Below are positions 14,335 through 22,239 of a stretch of 38,257 nucleotides of DNA, in pieces (position 1 is the first letter of the stretch; each line of letters begins with the position of its first letter). The stretch comes from a bacterium (GTDB lineage Bacteria; Patescibacteriota; Minisyncoccia; Phycocordibacterales; UBA1550), in NCBI GenBank assembly GCA_030649835.1, contig JAUSES010000048.1:1-38257 (forward strand), in the 5' to 3' direction. The notes under the pieces are model-generated. The model had not been told where the DNA came from. It worked only from the letters and a program-made list of their open reading frames with translations, and did not search any database. Position numbers and translations under genes: made by a program.

Positions 14335-16054
14335 CACAAAACAAGAAAACTGTTTACTGGATTGCAGAGTAAGCGACCCACTTCAACTCAAAGGCGGTAG
14401 CTTGGAGTTACAGGAAATGCTTGGTAGAAAACTTGCTGAAAAACAGGGATGGAAGGTCATTAAAGTTTACAGACAACCTCACTCCGCCACCACAACCGAA
14501 CGTGATGACATAGAGGAGATTGAGGAGTTCATAAAAAGCACGGAGATAAAAGTTCATCACATTATTTTCAAGTGCATAGACAGGTTTACGAGAGAGGGGT
14601 CTTCAGAATATGAGAGGCGGAAGGTACGCTTGGAGAAACTGGGAGTACAGGTTTGGGATACACAGGGCATTATCCAACCGAAGAAAAATACCCTTGAACA
14701 TCTTGGGGATTTCAAATACAAGTGGAGTTACTACTCACCCAGCGAAGGAGCAGAAATGCTGGCAGCACATCAAGGGAAACAGGAGTGGAGAGACATCATA
14801 AACCGTCTCATCGGTGCAGAAATACAACTTGTTCGCGCAGGTTATTCGGTTAGAAGAGCACCCGATGGTTTGAAGAATAAGATAGTTCTTGTTGGAAGTA
14901 AGGAGTACACATCAAGAGAAGCAAATATTGCTCGCTCTCATTTCTTTGTGGAAATGATGGAACTCCGCGCTAGGGGGATGGATGATAAGGATATAGTTGA
15001 GCGGATAAATGCGATGGGTTTTCGTACTCAAACGTATAGGCATTGGGACAGAACAGATAAAGAGCATCCAGTAGTAATCGGTAAGCACGGTGGAAAGTTG
15101 CTTACAGTAAAGCAATTACAGCGATTTGTTCAATGTACTGAATATGCAGGAGTAACTTGCGAGAAATGGACACACTATAAGCCAGTGCGGATGCAGGAGT
15201 TTCGCGGGATTGTATCAATAGAAACATTCAACCTCGCAAATCGTGGCAAAGTTTACATAAAGGAAAATCCTGATGGAAGTTTGGAGATTTTGCGTGATTA
15301 CGAGAAGTATTTAAATGAAAAACCGAAACGGTTGAAAAATAACCCTGATTATCGCTATAAGTTTTTTCCTTGTCCAATCTGTAGTAAGTCAATGTTGGGT
15401 AGTAGTTCTAAGGGTAAATCTGGTGCGCATTATTCAGCATATCATTGTGGAGGTGCTACAAGCGGTGCGAGAGCGCATAAGTATGTTCGCTTTCCAAAGG
15501 AGGAATACGAAAACTCAATACAAAAGTTCATCGTTGCACTGAAGTTTACAGGGGTAATGGTAGATAGCTTTGGAAAAGTCCTAAATGATGTTTACCTTAC
15601 ACGAGAAAAAGAGGTTGTCGCTCAATCTTCAATGATTAGCCATAATGTTGGTGGCTTGAAGGCGCAACAGGCATCAGCGCTAGACACGCTCACTGTTACT
15701 CAGAGTGCAGTTACTCGTAAGAAGTTGGAGGAGAAGATTGATGACCTTGAACGACAGATACAGGAGGCAGAGGGGCAACGTGATGAAATAGAAGTGAACG
15801 AGAAAGACATTAAGGCATTTGTGAAATATGTAAAAACAATAATGGAACACCCATCAGAAATCCTTATGGATACTGACAGTATGCACGCTCAACAAATACT
15901 ATTTGGTCTTGTTTTTGATGAACTTCCAACCTACCCAGAAATACTTAATGGAACACCAAAACTATCGCTTGCTTTCAAGCTATCTGAAGATTATATAAAC
16001 CCAAACTCCCAATGTGTGACCCCACGGGGAGTCGAACCCCGCTTTAAAGCTTGA
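14318..16054 (+). CDS. Large serine recombinase (site-specific integrase)
   Basis: About 578 residues from the ATG at 14318. The catalytic serine is in LLDCRVSD (S19), and the resolvase-fold motif DRFTREGSS follows. A recombinase domain is next (about 180-300), then a zinc-ribbon pattern FFPCPICSK...YHC, and a C-terminal coiled coil (KLEEKIDDLERQIQEAEGQR). It catalyses integration and excision through double-strand exchange. The last 13 or so residues (TPRGVEPRF) are simply the antisense of tRNA-Glu, and the TGA stop is inside the tRNA. The native C-terminus was therefore probably altered by integration. Upstream it is coupled to a small protein. Confidence 0.93.
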   Translation: MPTPTNTKQENCLLDCRVSDPLQLKGGSLELQEMLGRKLAEKQGWKVIKVYRQPHSATTTERDDIEEIEEFIKSTEIKVHHIIFKCIDRFTREGSSEYERRKVRLEKLGVQVWDTQGIIQPKKNTLEHLGDFKYKWSYYSPSEGAEMLAAHQGKQEWRDIINRLIGAEIQLVRAGYSVRRAPDGLKNKIVLVGSKEYTSREANIARSHFFVEMMELRARGMDDKDIVERINAMGFRTQTYRHWDRTDKEHPVVIGKHGGKLLTVKQLQRFVQCTEYAGVTCEKWTHYKPVRMQEFRGIVSIETFNLANRGKVYIKENPDGSLEILRDYEKYLNEKPKRLKNNPDYRYKFFPCPICSKSMLGSSSKGKSGAHYSAYHCGGATSGARAHKYVRFPKEEYENSIQKFIVALKFTGVMVDSFGKVLNDVYLTREKEVVAQSSMISHNVGGLKAQQASALDTLTVTQSAVTRKKLEEKIDDLERQIQEAEGQRDEIEVNEKDIKAFVKYVKTIMEHPSEILMDTDSMHAQQILFGLVFDELPTYPEILNGTPKLSLAFKLSEDYINPNSQCVTPRGVEPRFKA

Positions 16055-16088
16055 AAAGCTTTCGTCCTAACCGATAGACGATGGGGCC
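16017..16088 (-). tRNA. tRNA-Glu (TTC)
   Basis: Read on the minus strand, the acceptor GGCCCCA pairs with TGGGGTC (one G-U). The D arm and T arm (GGGGTTCGACTCCCC) are intact. The anticodon stem AAAGC/GCTTT closes the loop TTTTCAA, giving anticodon TTC. The CCA end is not encoded. Its 3' half is overlapped in antisense by the serine recombinase gene, pointing to this tRNA as the attachment site. Confidence 0.95.
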
Positions 16089-16092
16089 CTAA

Positions 16093-16133
16093 ACCAAATC
16101 ACTGATTTGGTCGGGCGACCCGCTGTTGCGGGT
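16093..16133. other. Two adjacent hairpins in the tRNA-Glu upstream region
   Basis: ACCAAATC/GATTTGGT (16093-16111, 3-nt loop) and ACCCGC/GCGGGT (16118-16133, 4-nt loop) lie just upstream of tRNA-Glu. They may be remnants of a terminator or part of the intergenic repeat content. No gene is seen in 16089-16214. Confidence 0.45.
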
Positions 16134-16214
16134 TTAGCCAAAAGTAACCTGTGCAGTATATCAATTTTTGCCAAAAATGCAAAAAAATGCTACGTTAATG
16201 GAGCCGTTTTAATT

Positions 16215-16304
16215 GGAGATGTGGCTGAGCGGTTGAAGGCAGCGGTTTCGAAAACCGCCGTGCGGGAAACCGTACCGTGAGTTCAAATCTCACCATCTCC
16301 GCCA
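16215..16304 (+). tRNA. tRNA-Ser (CGA)
   Basis: Acceptor GGAGATG pairs with CATCTCC. The anticodon stem GCGGT/ACCGC encloses TTCGAAA, giving CGA. The long variable arm (GTGCGGGAAACCGTAC) is diagnostic for tRNA-Ser. The T arm contains GTTCAAATC. GCCA follows the acceptor, so CCA is encoded, unlike in the two neighbouring tRNAs. Confidence 0.96.
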
Positions 16305-16328
16305 TTTTATATAATATTATAAAACAAC

Positions 16329-16796
16329 ATGAAAATAAGGCATGAAAAAATTACAATATACATAGCATGCTTAATGGTAGTGGGGATTATTCATCATTTA
16401 GATCACGTCCTCCGATACGATCATAGTGGATGGCCCTTTAGACCTGAAATAAGTCCCTTCACATTTAGCTTGCTCGTGTATCCTGTTATTGTGTCGCTCT
16501 TCATTATAAAAAATAAAATGTATCGCGTGTGCGCAAGTGGAGTACTGGCATTGTTGGTGATACTGGCACATATTTTTCTTGAAACACCAATTGATCAATT
16601 TAGCACCTGGGCCCACAACAGCAGTAGCTTTGTGTACGCTCTTGGACACCCCAATTTACTCAACATACAATCGGTCGCTTTGGGATACGGAGCAGTTATT
16701 CTTGGTATGATGTTAAACATCGGTATCGTTACTCTCCCATTTTTGTTTTGGAAAGAGGAAAAGTTCCAAAATGATAAGATAACAAGGAAGAATTAA
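16329..16796 (+). CDS. Multi-pass membrane protein, unknown function
   Basis: The 155-residue protein has about four hydrophobic helices: ITIYIACLMVVGIIHHLDHV, FTFSLLVYPVIVSLFII, VCASGVLALLVILAHIFL and VALGYGAVILGMMLNIGIVTL. A conserved-looking histidine-rich patch (GIIHHLDHVLRYDHSGWPF) near the first helix, plus AHIFLE and WAHNSSS, could bind a metal or heme; this is only inference. It stands alone between tRNA-Ser and tRNA-Val. No clear family. Confidence 0.7.
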   Translation: MKIRHEKITIYIACLMVVGIIHHLDHVLRYDHSGWPFRPEISPFTFSLLVYPVIVSLFIIKNKMYRVCASGVLALLVILAHIFLETPIDQFSTWAHNSSSFVYALGHPNLLNIQSVALGYGAVILGMMLNIGIVTLPFLFWKEEKFQNDKITRKN

Positions 16797-16882
16797 AATT
16801 AAATACGGGAGATTAGTTGTTATTGTTGTATGTAAGTCAACTGATATTATGTAGTAATAAATGTAATTTAAAAATAAATAAC

Positions 16883-16956
16883 GGGCGATTAGCTCAGATG
16901 GTTAGAGCGTTACATTGACATTGTAAAGGTCGGAGGTTCGATTCCCCCATCGCCCA
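16883..16956 (+). tRNA. tRNA-Val (GAC)
   Basis: GGGCGAT pairs with ATCGCCC. The D arm is AGCTCAGATGGTTAGAGC. The anticodon stem TTACA/TGTAA encloses TTGACAT, giving anticodon GAC. The T arm is GGAGGTTCGATTCCCC. CCA is not encoded. Its last 11 bases overlap a downstream repeat/hairpin structure. Confidence 0.96.
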
Positions 16957-17129
16957 CAATAAAGACACTGGAAAAGTGTTTTTATTGTGGGCGATGAACA
17001 AGCCAACTGCTTGGCTTGTGTGGGGAATCGAAAGCCGGAACATGTCGCAATGTGACAGTGAGGCAGGGTCGCGAGTACTTATGAGCGAAGCGAATTAGTA
17101 ACTTGTGACCGAGACCCCATCGCCCACAA
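16945..17129. repeat. tRNA-Val 3'-end duplication with an inverted copy between
   Basis: CCCCATCGCCCACAA occurs at 16945-16959 (tRNA 3' end) and again at 17115-17129, with an inverted TTGTGGGCGATG at 16985-16996. The first and inverted copies form a 19-bp stem (16951-16969 with 16975-16993, one mismatch, 5-nt loop). A further hairpin ACAAGCCA/TGGCTTGT follows. 17030-17115 carries the AGTTACTAA dispersed repeat in reverse orientation. The direct repeats resemble attL/attR of a lost or decayed insertion. Confidence 0.7.
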
Positions 17130-17179
17130 AATTCGCTTGACAAAATATGAGAAGTTCAATATAGTAAAGGTTGCAATAG

Positions 17180-17917
17180 TTGTTTGAAATAACCAATCTT
17201 AATCAACTTGTGAGGGAGAGAAAAGTGAATATAATTGATGTGTTGAGCTGGGCTGGGGTAGCGTTTCTTGGCTGGGCTGTTTTCTGTGCATTTGTCGTGG
17301 CGAGGATGGAGTTTCGCGACACAAAATCGTGGCACGGGATCTTGATTTCGGTCATGGGAGAGTTTTGGGGTGGATACAAGTTATACAAATTAAATAATTC
17401 GTGCAGTTACTGGCTAGCACTCGTCTTTTTACCTTGTGTTTTATTAATTACGCTGGTTCTTAATTTGATTCTTGTCGTTTTGGCACTAATAACTTACTGC
17501 ATTGCGATTTGTTTCAGGGTGGCCGTGCGAATGGTAATGTTTTCTATGAACGGGGAATTAGCGCACCTTACTAAAGATATTAAGGCAATGTTCATAGTGC
17601 AACCAGGTGATTACGAAAATAACCTTGGAACCTATTTGTTTAGGCCAACACGATCACTGGCAGTCTACACTTTGGTGGCGTGGGTGGTGTATCAGCTTGC
17701 TGTCATAGATTATGGTTCGATGGTAAATAGCGCAACAAGTACGGTGAAGCAGGTAGACTGGTCGGGGAATCTTGAGTTGGTGGGAATTGCTGTTGGGATA
17801 GTGCTTGCATACAACGGTATCAGGATGGCATGGCCGACCATTTCAAAGGCGTGGAATATTTTTCACGGCAAGGTTTGCTACAAACTCCCAATCAAGAGTG
17901 ATGTTTTGGATGGTTAA
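17180..17917 (+). CDS. Membrane protein, unknown function
   Basis: The protein has 245 residues. Hydrophobic segments are at about 21-42 (VLSWAGVAFLGWAVFCAFVV), 80-115 (LALVFLPCVLLITLVLNLI extending into ALITYCIAICF), 160-178 and 200-222 (LELVGIAVGIVLAYNGIRMA). Between them is a soluble loop (HLTKDIKAMFIVQPGDYENN). A TTG start is assumed; GTG codons within the next 15 positions are alternatives. A good intrinsic terminator follows the TAA stop. I do not recognise the family. Confidence 0.65.
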   Translation: MFEITNLNQLVRERKVNIIDVLSWAGVAFLGWAVFCAFVVARMEFRDTKSWHGILISVMGEFWGGYKLYKLNNSCSYWLALVFLPCVLLITLVLNLILVVLALITYCIAICFRVAVRMVMFSMNGELAHLTKDIKAMFIVQPGDYENNLGTYLFRPTRSLAVYTLVAWVVYQLAVIDYGSMVNSATSTVKQVDWSGNLELVGIAVGIVLAYNGIRMAWPTISKAWNIFHGKVCYKLPIKSDVLDG

Positions 17918-17934
17918 TTGCGGGTTTTGAGTAA

Positions 17935-17964
17935 GAGGCTGACGCAATTGTCAGCCTCTTTTTT
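17935..17964 (+). terminator. Rho-independent terminator
   Basis: A 9-bp perfect stem GAGGCTGAC/GTCAGCCTC with a 6-nt loop is followed by six T, 17 bp after the stop of the membrane protein gene. It separates that gene from prmC. Confidence 0.9.
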
Positions 17965-18008
17965 GTATTATTCGCATGAATGCAATTTTGTGTTAAAGTA
18001 TCCGAATT

Positions 18009-18773
18009 ATGGGAACCGAACTCTCTCAAAACATCACAAATCTCCTTGCCGACAAATACTCTGGAATAGAAACTCCTGAGTATTTCGCCGATGTTGAACG
18101 ACTGAAAGCGGGGGAGCCATATGCGTATGTTTTGGGATGGAAGGATTTCTTGGGGGTGCACATTGACCTTTCGTGCAAGCCCATCATTCCGCGCGCAGAG
18201 ACCGCTCATTGGGCATTAAGAGCTATTGAGGAGCTCAAGGTAAGGCAGGCAGAACTTGGCCGCTCACTTCGTACCTTCGATGCATATGCCGGCTCGGGAA
18301 ATGTAGGGCTTGCGGTTGCAAAACATATTCCCGATACAATGTCTGAAATCAGCGAGCTTGATGCGCTTTTATCGCCCGGCATCATTGAAAGCGCACGCGC
18401 AAGTGGAGTTCCAGAAAGTCAGATAAAAGTTATTCCCGGCGACTCGCTTGAAACAGCGACTGGACTTTATGACGCTATTTTTGCAAACCCGCCGTATATA
18501 CCACCGAGTGATATTGATAACCTTGATCCCGATATGGTTGCACACGAGCCCCATCTCGCATTTTTTGCAAACGACGGCGGGAATGAATTTCATAAAATAT
18601 TGATAGACCAAGCGTGGGATTTTTTGTATCCAGGCGGGGCGGTATATATAGAAGCAGATGAATATCAGAAACCGGCAATCGAAACGCTACTAAAGGGGAC
18701 ACGATGGACGTATGAATTCTGGGAAGACCAGTATGGGCAGGTGAGGTTTCCGGTGTTGCGAAAGATGCTATAA
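18009..18773 (+). CDS. prmC: Release factor glutamine methyltransferase PrmC (HemK family)
   Basis: PrmC methylates the Gln of the GGQ motif in peptide-chain release factors, using SAM. The protein has 254 residues. The N-terminal helical domain contains PYAYVLGWKDFLG and PRAETAHW (the family's PRxET). SAM motif I is DAYAGSGNVGLAVA (about 91-104). The catalytic NPPYIPPSD begins at residue 160. Length is slightly below E. coli PrmC (277). Some motif residues are divergent (DAYAGSG instead of DLGTGSG), so a related N5-Gln methyltransferase such as PrmB is a weaker alternative. The stop overlaps that of the convergent DKNYY gene by 6 bp. Confidence 0.85.
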   Translation: MGTELSQNITNLLADKYSGIETPEYFADVERLKAGEPYAYVLGWKDFLGVHIDLSCKPIIPRAETAHWALRAIEELKVRQAELGRSLRTFDAYAGSGNVGLAVAKHIPDTMSEISELDALLSPGIIESARASGVPESQIKVIPGDSLETATGLYDAIFANPPYIPPSDIDNLDPDMVAHEPHLAFFANDGGNEFHKILIDQAWDFLYPGGAVYIEADEYQKPAIETLLKGTRWTYEFWEDQYGQVRFPVLRKML

Positions 18774-20063
18774 CGACAATAAATTTTCGTTAAGACTAGA
18801 CTTGTAATAAGATTTTATTTTACAATTATTTTCCACCGTCTCTTTTGTGCATTTAGTTGGATTAGCACATGACCCGTACGCATTAAGTACTTTCTGATTA
18901 AGTATATAAATACAGTTTTTATCTTTTGCAACAAATGGTCTGCACCGCCCGTTTATTGGACAGGATGCACCAGCTATGAATTCAAATGTAGAGACATCGA
19001 CACCTGGAAGTATTTTCCCAAAAAAGAAAACATGAAAAGCATCCCTTGCATAGACAGATGCAAATTTTTCATACTTATATTCATCTAGGAGCGTGTGATT
19101 CCCGAGGGGGATAAATGTTTTTACATCTACGTCTTGTAACGTGTTAATCTCAGAAAGACCTTCATGCCACTCTTTCCAGTTTGTATGAAAATAGTAAATA
19201 TTTGCGGCGTCTTTTGCATAATAGTCGCTTAAAACGATAAAGGATTGGATATCAAGGGGGTGCTGTGAGGTATTTAAATTTACAATAAGGGGTGTTCCAT
19301 TATAAAACAATCTATCTTTGTCTTTTGCCCATCCTGGGAAAGCCTTCTCAAACAAAGAAAAGGTTGAAGCGTTTGCTGGTATTTTTTTGCCATTATAGAG
19401 GACACTTACGCTATCTTTTGCATAGTATTTATTGAGTATGATAAATGTTCTTACATCGAGGTAAGTATAAGGGATACCGTGGTAATAGATGAAGTTTTTG
19501 TCTTTAGCATAACCAAACTGTAATGGCTCAAATGTTTTTTCGTTTGTTTTAGTTATTTTAACTGGAGGGTGGTTTAATTCATCGAGGGACGCGGTAGGCT
19601 TCCCTGTTTCGTAAGGAGAATAGAACCAGTATTTATCTTTCCCGTAGAAATCTGCAAGAACAGTAAAGGTTGGGATGTCCACATCACCCCAAGTCATGGC
19701 AAACAAACACAACCCTTTTTGGTAGTATAGACGTTCTCCGTTCCAGAGGGGAGTTGGAAAATAATAAGTGCTCTTGATTAGTGTGCTAATTTCAGCCCAT
19801 TTAATATCCTCGCCACAAAGAATTTCTGGTGGCTGGGAACATTGAAAGGCGGAACAGTGTTTATCTACTTTTTGATGTGGCACTATCTCTTGTGCTGTAG
19901 AGGAGGCAACAGTCTCAGTCGGTGAAATAGGGGTTTCTTCTTTTGCATCAATATTTATACCAAGCTTTTTGGTGACGATTGTGTAGTTTGCCAAACCTAC
20001 ACTACCGAGAACAATAACAATGATAGTAATGATTCTCGCTGATAAAATTATGGATTTTCTCAC
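18768..20063 (-). CDS. DKNYY-repeat protein, membrane-anchored
   Basis: The 431-residue protein has an N-terminal signal anchor (about 5-26, IILSARIITIIVIVLGSVGL), a Thr/Pro-rich spacer, and then many copies of the DKNYY pattern. Each copy has a YAKD or AKDKN box followed by Y-hydrophobic and a short 'NG..I' stretch: YGKDKYWFY, YAKDKNFIYYHG, YAKDSVSVLYNG, AKDKDRLFYNG, YAKDAANIYYF, YARDAFHVFFFG, AKDKNCIYI. Several Cys pairs (CSAFQCSQPPEILC and a C-terminal cluster) suggest disulphides outside the cell. The molecular function of the family is unknown. It is convergent with prmC and 44 bp downstream of the CreD-like gene on the same strand. Confidence 0.85.
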   Translation of the reverse strand: MRKSIILSARIITIIVIVLGSVGLANYTIVTKKLGINIDAKEETPISPTETVASSTAQEIVPHQKVDKHCSAFQCSQPPEILCGEDIKWAEISTLIKSTYYFPTPLWNGERLYYQKGLCLFAMTWGDVDIPTFTVLADFYGKDKYWFYSPYETGKPTASLDELNHPPVKITKTNEKTFEPLQFGYAKDKNFIYYHGIPYTYLDVRTFIILNKYYAKDSVSVLYNGKKIPANASTFSLFEKAFPGWAKDKDRLFYNGTPLIVNLNTSQHPLDIQSFIVLSDYYAKDAANIYYFHTNWKEWHEGLSEINTLQDVDVKTFIPLGNHTLLDEYKYEKFASVYARDAFHVFFFGKILPGVDVSTFEFIAGASCPINGRCRPFVAKDKNCIYILNQKVLNAYGSCANPTKCTKETVENNCKIKSYYKSSLNENLLSL

Positions 20064-20107
20064 GGTGTTGAATTATTTGGAATACAAATACTGAAAAATA
20101 TTTTGGT

Positions 20108-21553
20108 CTATTGATTATCCCTTGTATTGTTTCCAATAGCGTACCAATCTATTTTTCTCGAGAAATACATAACAGATGAGAGAATTAAGAACAGGAAGAT
20201 ACTTCCCATGAGCAAAGCGTAATCCTCAAGCTGGAGTATTATATAGATAAATACATACAGGAATGCGAGGACACCTCCTTGTAGCAGAGCTATATTTTGA
20301 TTGAGGTGAATACTTTTTGAATATGCGGTTATGAGTGCGATGGTTGCAACGCTCGCAATGAGGTACGCTAAACCAAATCCGGCAATTTCTGAAATTGAAA
20401 TCAGTAAAGCGTAAAACAAAACGAGAGCAAGCCCAACTAAAATATATTGGATTGGGTGTATCATTTTTTTGTTTAGAATTTCCGCAAAAAAGAATACGAG
20501 GAAGGTGAGCGCTATGATGAGTATTGCATATTTGGCGCTCCGCGTAGTTTTTGTGTAGCCATCTACACCAGCGAGAAGCTTTACTCCCGAGGCTGATGCG
20601 TACACATCATAACTACTCCCAATCCATGACTGTGGGTATCCCCTATTTAGGTCAAAAATTTTCCATGAGGCGTCAAATCCTGTATCTGAAATTTCTCGTG
20701 TATCAGGCAAGAATGCTCCACTGAAACTTGGTGAATCCCATGTTGATGCCAAAGTAACCTCGGTTGTTTTTCCAACGGGAACGAATTGCAGATCACTGCT
20801 TCCGTTTAGATGTAGATTGAATGAAAAAGTATGCGGGGTGGTTTTCCATCGCTCAATATTTAGTGGGACCCGCGCGCTCAATCCGCTTGTGTTGCCAGTA
20901 GTAATCGGCCAAAACTCTGCAGGTTGTGGCATGCTCATGTCCCTACTAGTGTTTCCATAGTAAGGCTTTGTATCATAATTGTTTAAACCTGAATTTCTGA
21001 TTACATCGCTTGTCTTGACCCCTGGTTCAAACTGAATTGGGTTCTTGTTCCAATCTAGACTTGCATTTTCATTAATGCCTCGTACATCAGAAATTCCTAC
21101 GGCAACAAACGCATTATTCCAATCTACATCGCCGTCGGCTACACCAAGCGTTTGAAGATTCGGTTGCTTAAATTCTCCCGACAAATTTATTTCAGAGGAA
21201 TAAACAACTGCGTCAAAAATCCCACGTGATCGAATTTCTGGACTCAATGTTCCATTAACTGAAAGTGTCTTTGGGAGAAAATGCGCGTATTCTGTTATGA
21301 CAGTACGTTGTCCATTTTCATCGAGAACACTTTTTCTATAGGGTACGGAGATGATGGGTCCGACTATTGTCTGTTGTTCTCCCCATTTTTGAGCGATTTC
21401 TGAAACAGCTCCAATTTTTGTTGACTCTCTCTCACGTACAAGCTCCTGAATCATTGCGACAGGAATAAGAAGAAGAAGTGCCAAAATTGCCACTACCGCA
21501 ATGCGAAAAGCCACAGAATATCGTATCCATTCGATAATATTTTTATCCTCCAT
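20108..21553 (-). CDS. creD: CreD-like inner membrane protein
   Basis: About 481 residues from the ATG at 21553; the open frame extends to 21625. The pattern matches CreD: an N-terminal membrane helix (AVVAILALLLLIPVAMIQEL) followed by VRERESTKIGAVSEIAQKWG and the conserved QTIVGPIISVPY. A large extracytoplasmic domain comes next, then five or six C-terminal membrane helices (from YAILIIALTFLVFFFAEILN on). In enterobacteria CreD belongs to the Cre regulon and affects envelope integrity and colicin/beta-lactam response. No creBC lies nearby, so the role here is open. The upstream region is AT-rich without a clear start signal. Confidence 0.88.
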   Translation of the reverse strand: MEDKNIIEWIRYSVAFRIAVVAILALLLLIPVAMIQELVRERESTKIGAVSEIAQKWGEQQTIVGPIISVPYRKSVLDENGQRTVITEYAHFLPKTLSVNGTLSPEIRSRGIFDAVVYSSEINLSGEFKQPNLQTLGVADGDVDWNNAFVAVGISDVRGINENASLDWNKNPIQFEPGVKTSDVIRNSGLNNYDTKPYYGNTSRDMSMPQPAEFWPITTGNTSGLSARVPLNIERWKTTPHTFSFNLHLNGSSDLQFVPVGKTTEVTLASTWDSPSFSGAFLPDTREISDTGFDASWKIFDLNRGYPQSWIGSSYDVYASASGVKLLAGVDGYTKTTRSAKYAILIIALTFLVFFFAEILNKKMIHPIQYILVGLALVLFYALLISISEIAGFGLAYLIASVATIALITAYSKSIHLNQNIALLQGGVLAFLYVFIYIILQLEDYALLMGSIFLFLILSSVMYFSRKIDWYAIGNNTRDNQ

Positions 21554-21678
21554 ATTAAAATCTATTATAGCAAAATAGGTGCTGAATTCCAAAATTTCCA
21601 TACGTTGGGAAGTAATGCAATCCACTGTATTAAGGAGTAAATAATGTATAATAGAACGATAGTAAATAAATAAAATAT

Positions 21679-22092
21679 ATGAAAAAAATACTTTTAATTA
21701 TTGTGCTCGCCGTTGTTATCGCCGGATTTGGTGGGTGGTGGGTCGTCGGTAAAAATTATTCAAACAGTGGAAAAACCTCCACTTCAGCAGACAATGCGCC
21801 ACCAGGTAGTATTCATAATTTGCCTGTGCCTGAAGCTGTCTCTCGCGTGCGCTCACTTGTTGCGAAGGAGCTTGGTATTAGTGAAGGAGTGGTCATTGTG
21901 ATGAGTGCGTATGAAAAAAACTGGCCCGATGGCTGTCTCGGGCTTGGTGGTGACAAAATGTGTACGCAAGCGATTGTCCCAGGCTACGAGGTAACGGTAC
22001 AAGCTAAAGGTACAGAGCGGACATATCGCACCAGCGCAGACGGCTCATTTATACAAAGGGAGAAGCAGATTGTATTCAGGAAGATATTGTAA
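21679..22092 (+). CDS. Small exported protein with WPDGCLGL...CTQAIVPGY motif
   Basis: The 137-residue protein has an N-terminal hydrophobic signal or anchor (KKILLIIVLAVVIAGFGGWW). The C-terminal half contains NWPDGCLGLGGDKMCTQAIV followed by PGYEVTVQ and a YRTSADGSFIQ ending. I have seen this two-cysteine module in small secreted proteins of cyanobacteria and other bacteria, but I know no function. The two Cys probably form a disulphide outside the cytoplasm. It converges with the thioredoxin-reductase-like gene across a long palindrome. Confidence 0.7.
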   Translation: MKKILLIIVLAVVIAGFGGWWVVGKNYSNSGKTSTSADNAPPGSIHNLPVPEAVSRVRSLVAKELGISEGVVIVMSAYEKNWPDGCLGLGGDKMCTQAIVPGYEVTVQAKGTERTYRTSADGSFIQREKQIVFRKIL

Positions 22093-22100
22093 AGAATGCC

Positions 22101-22239
22101 CCCAAAACTAAAATCCCGCATTTGCTCGCGATAGCCAAGCGAGCGAGCGAAACGAAAGTACCAACTTTCATTTCCGAGCGAGCGCAGGCTATATTTTACC
22201 TAGTTATATAGCGAGCAAATGCGGGATTTTAGTTTTGGG
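22101..22239. repeat. Long intergenic palindrome between convergent genes
   Basis: A 29-bp perfect inverted repeat (22101-22129 with 22211-22239) begins CCCAAAACTAAAATCCCGCA. The interior folds further: ATAGCC/GGCTAT, GCGAGCG/CGAGCGC and GAAA.GAAAGT/ACTTTC.TTTC. Transcribed from either side it gives one long hairpin, so it probably terminates or stabilises both transcripts. The inner CGAGCGAAA...TTTCCGAGC arms recur in the 32834-32901 element. Confidence 0.85.

Larger units (their letters stand above)
2419..16054. mobile_element. Putative integrated accessory element (limits approximate)
   Basis: This block sits between backbone genes. It holds a phage-type HTH protein, a tyrosine recombinase, a large serine recombinase, a Type III R-M system and a set of unrecognised defence-like genes. 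The right end is inferred from the serine recombinase gene running into tRNA-Glu in antisense. The left end is only bracketed by the repeat/terminator region at 2100-2420. I found no long duplicate of the tRNA-Glu 3' end on the left, but serine integrases share only a very short core, so this is not decisive. TGA stop codons occur only inside this block. Confidence 0.5.
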
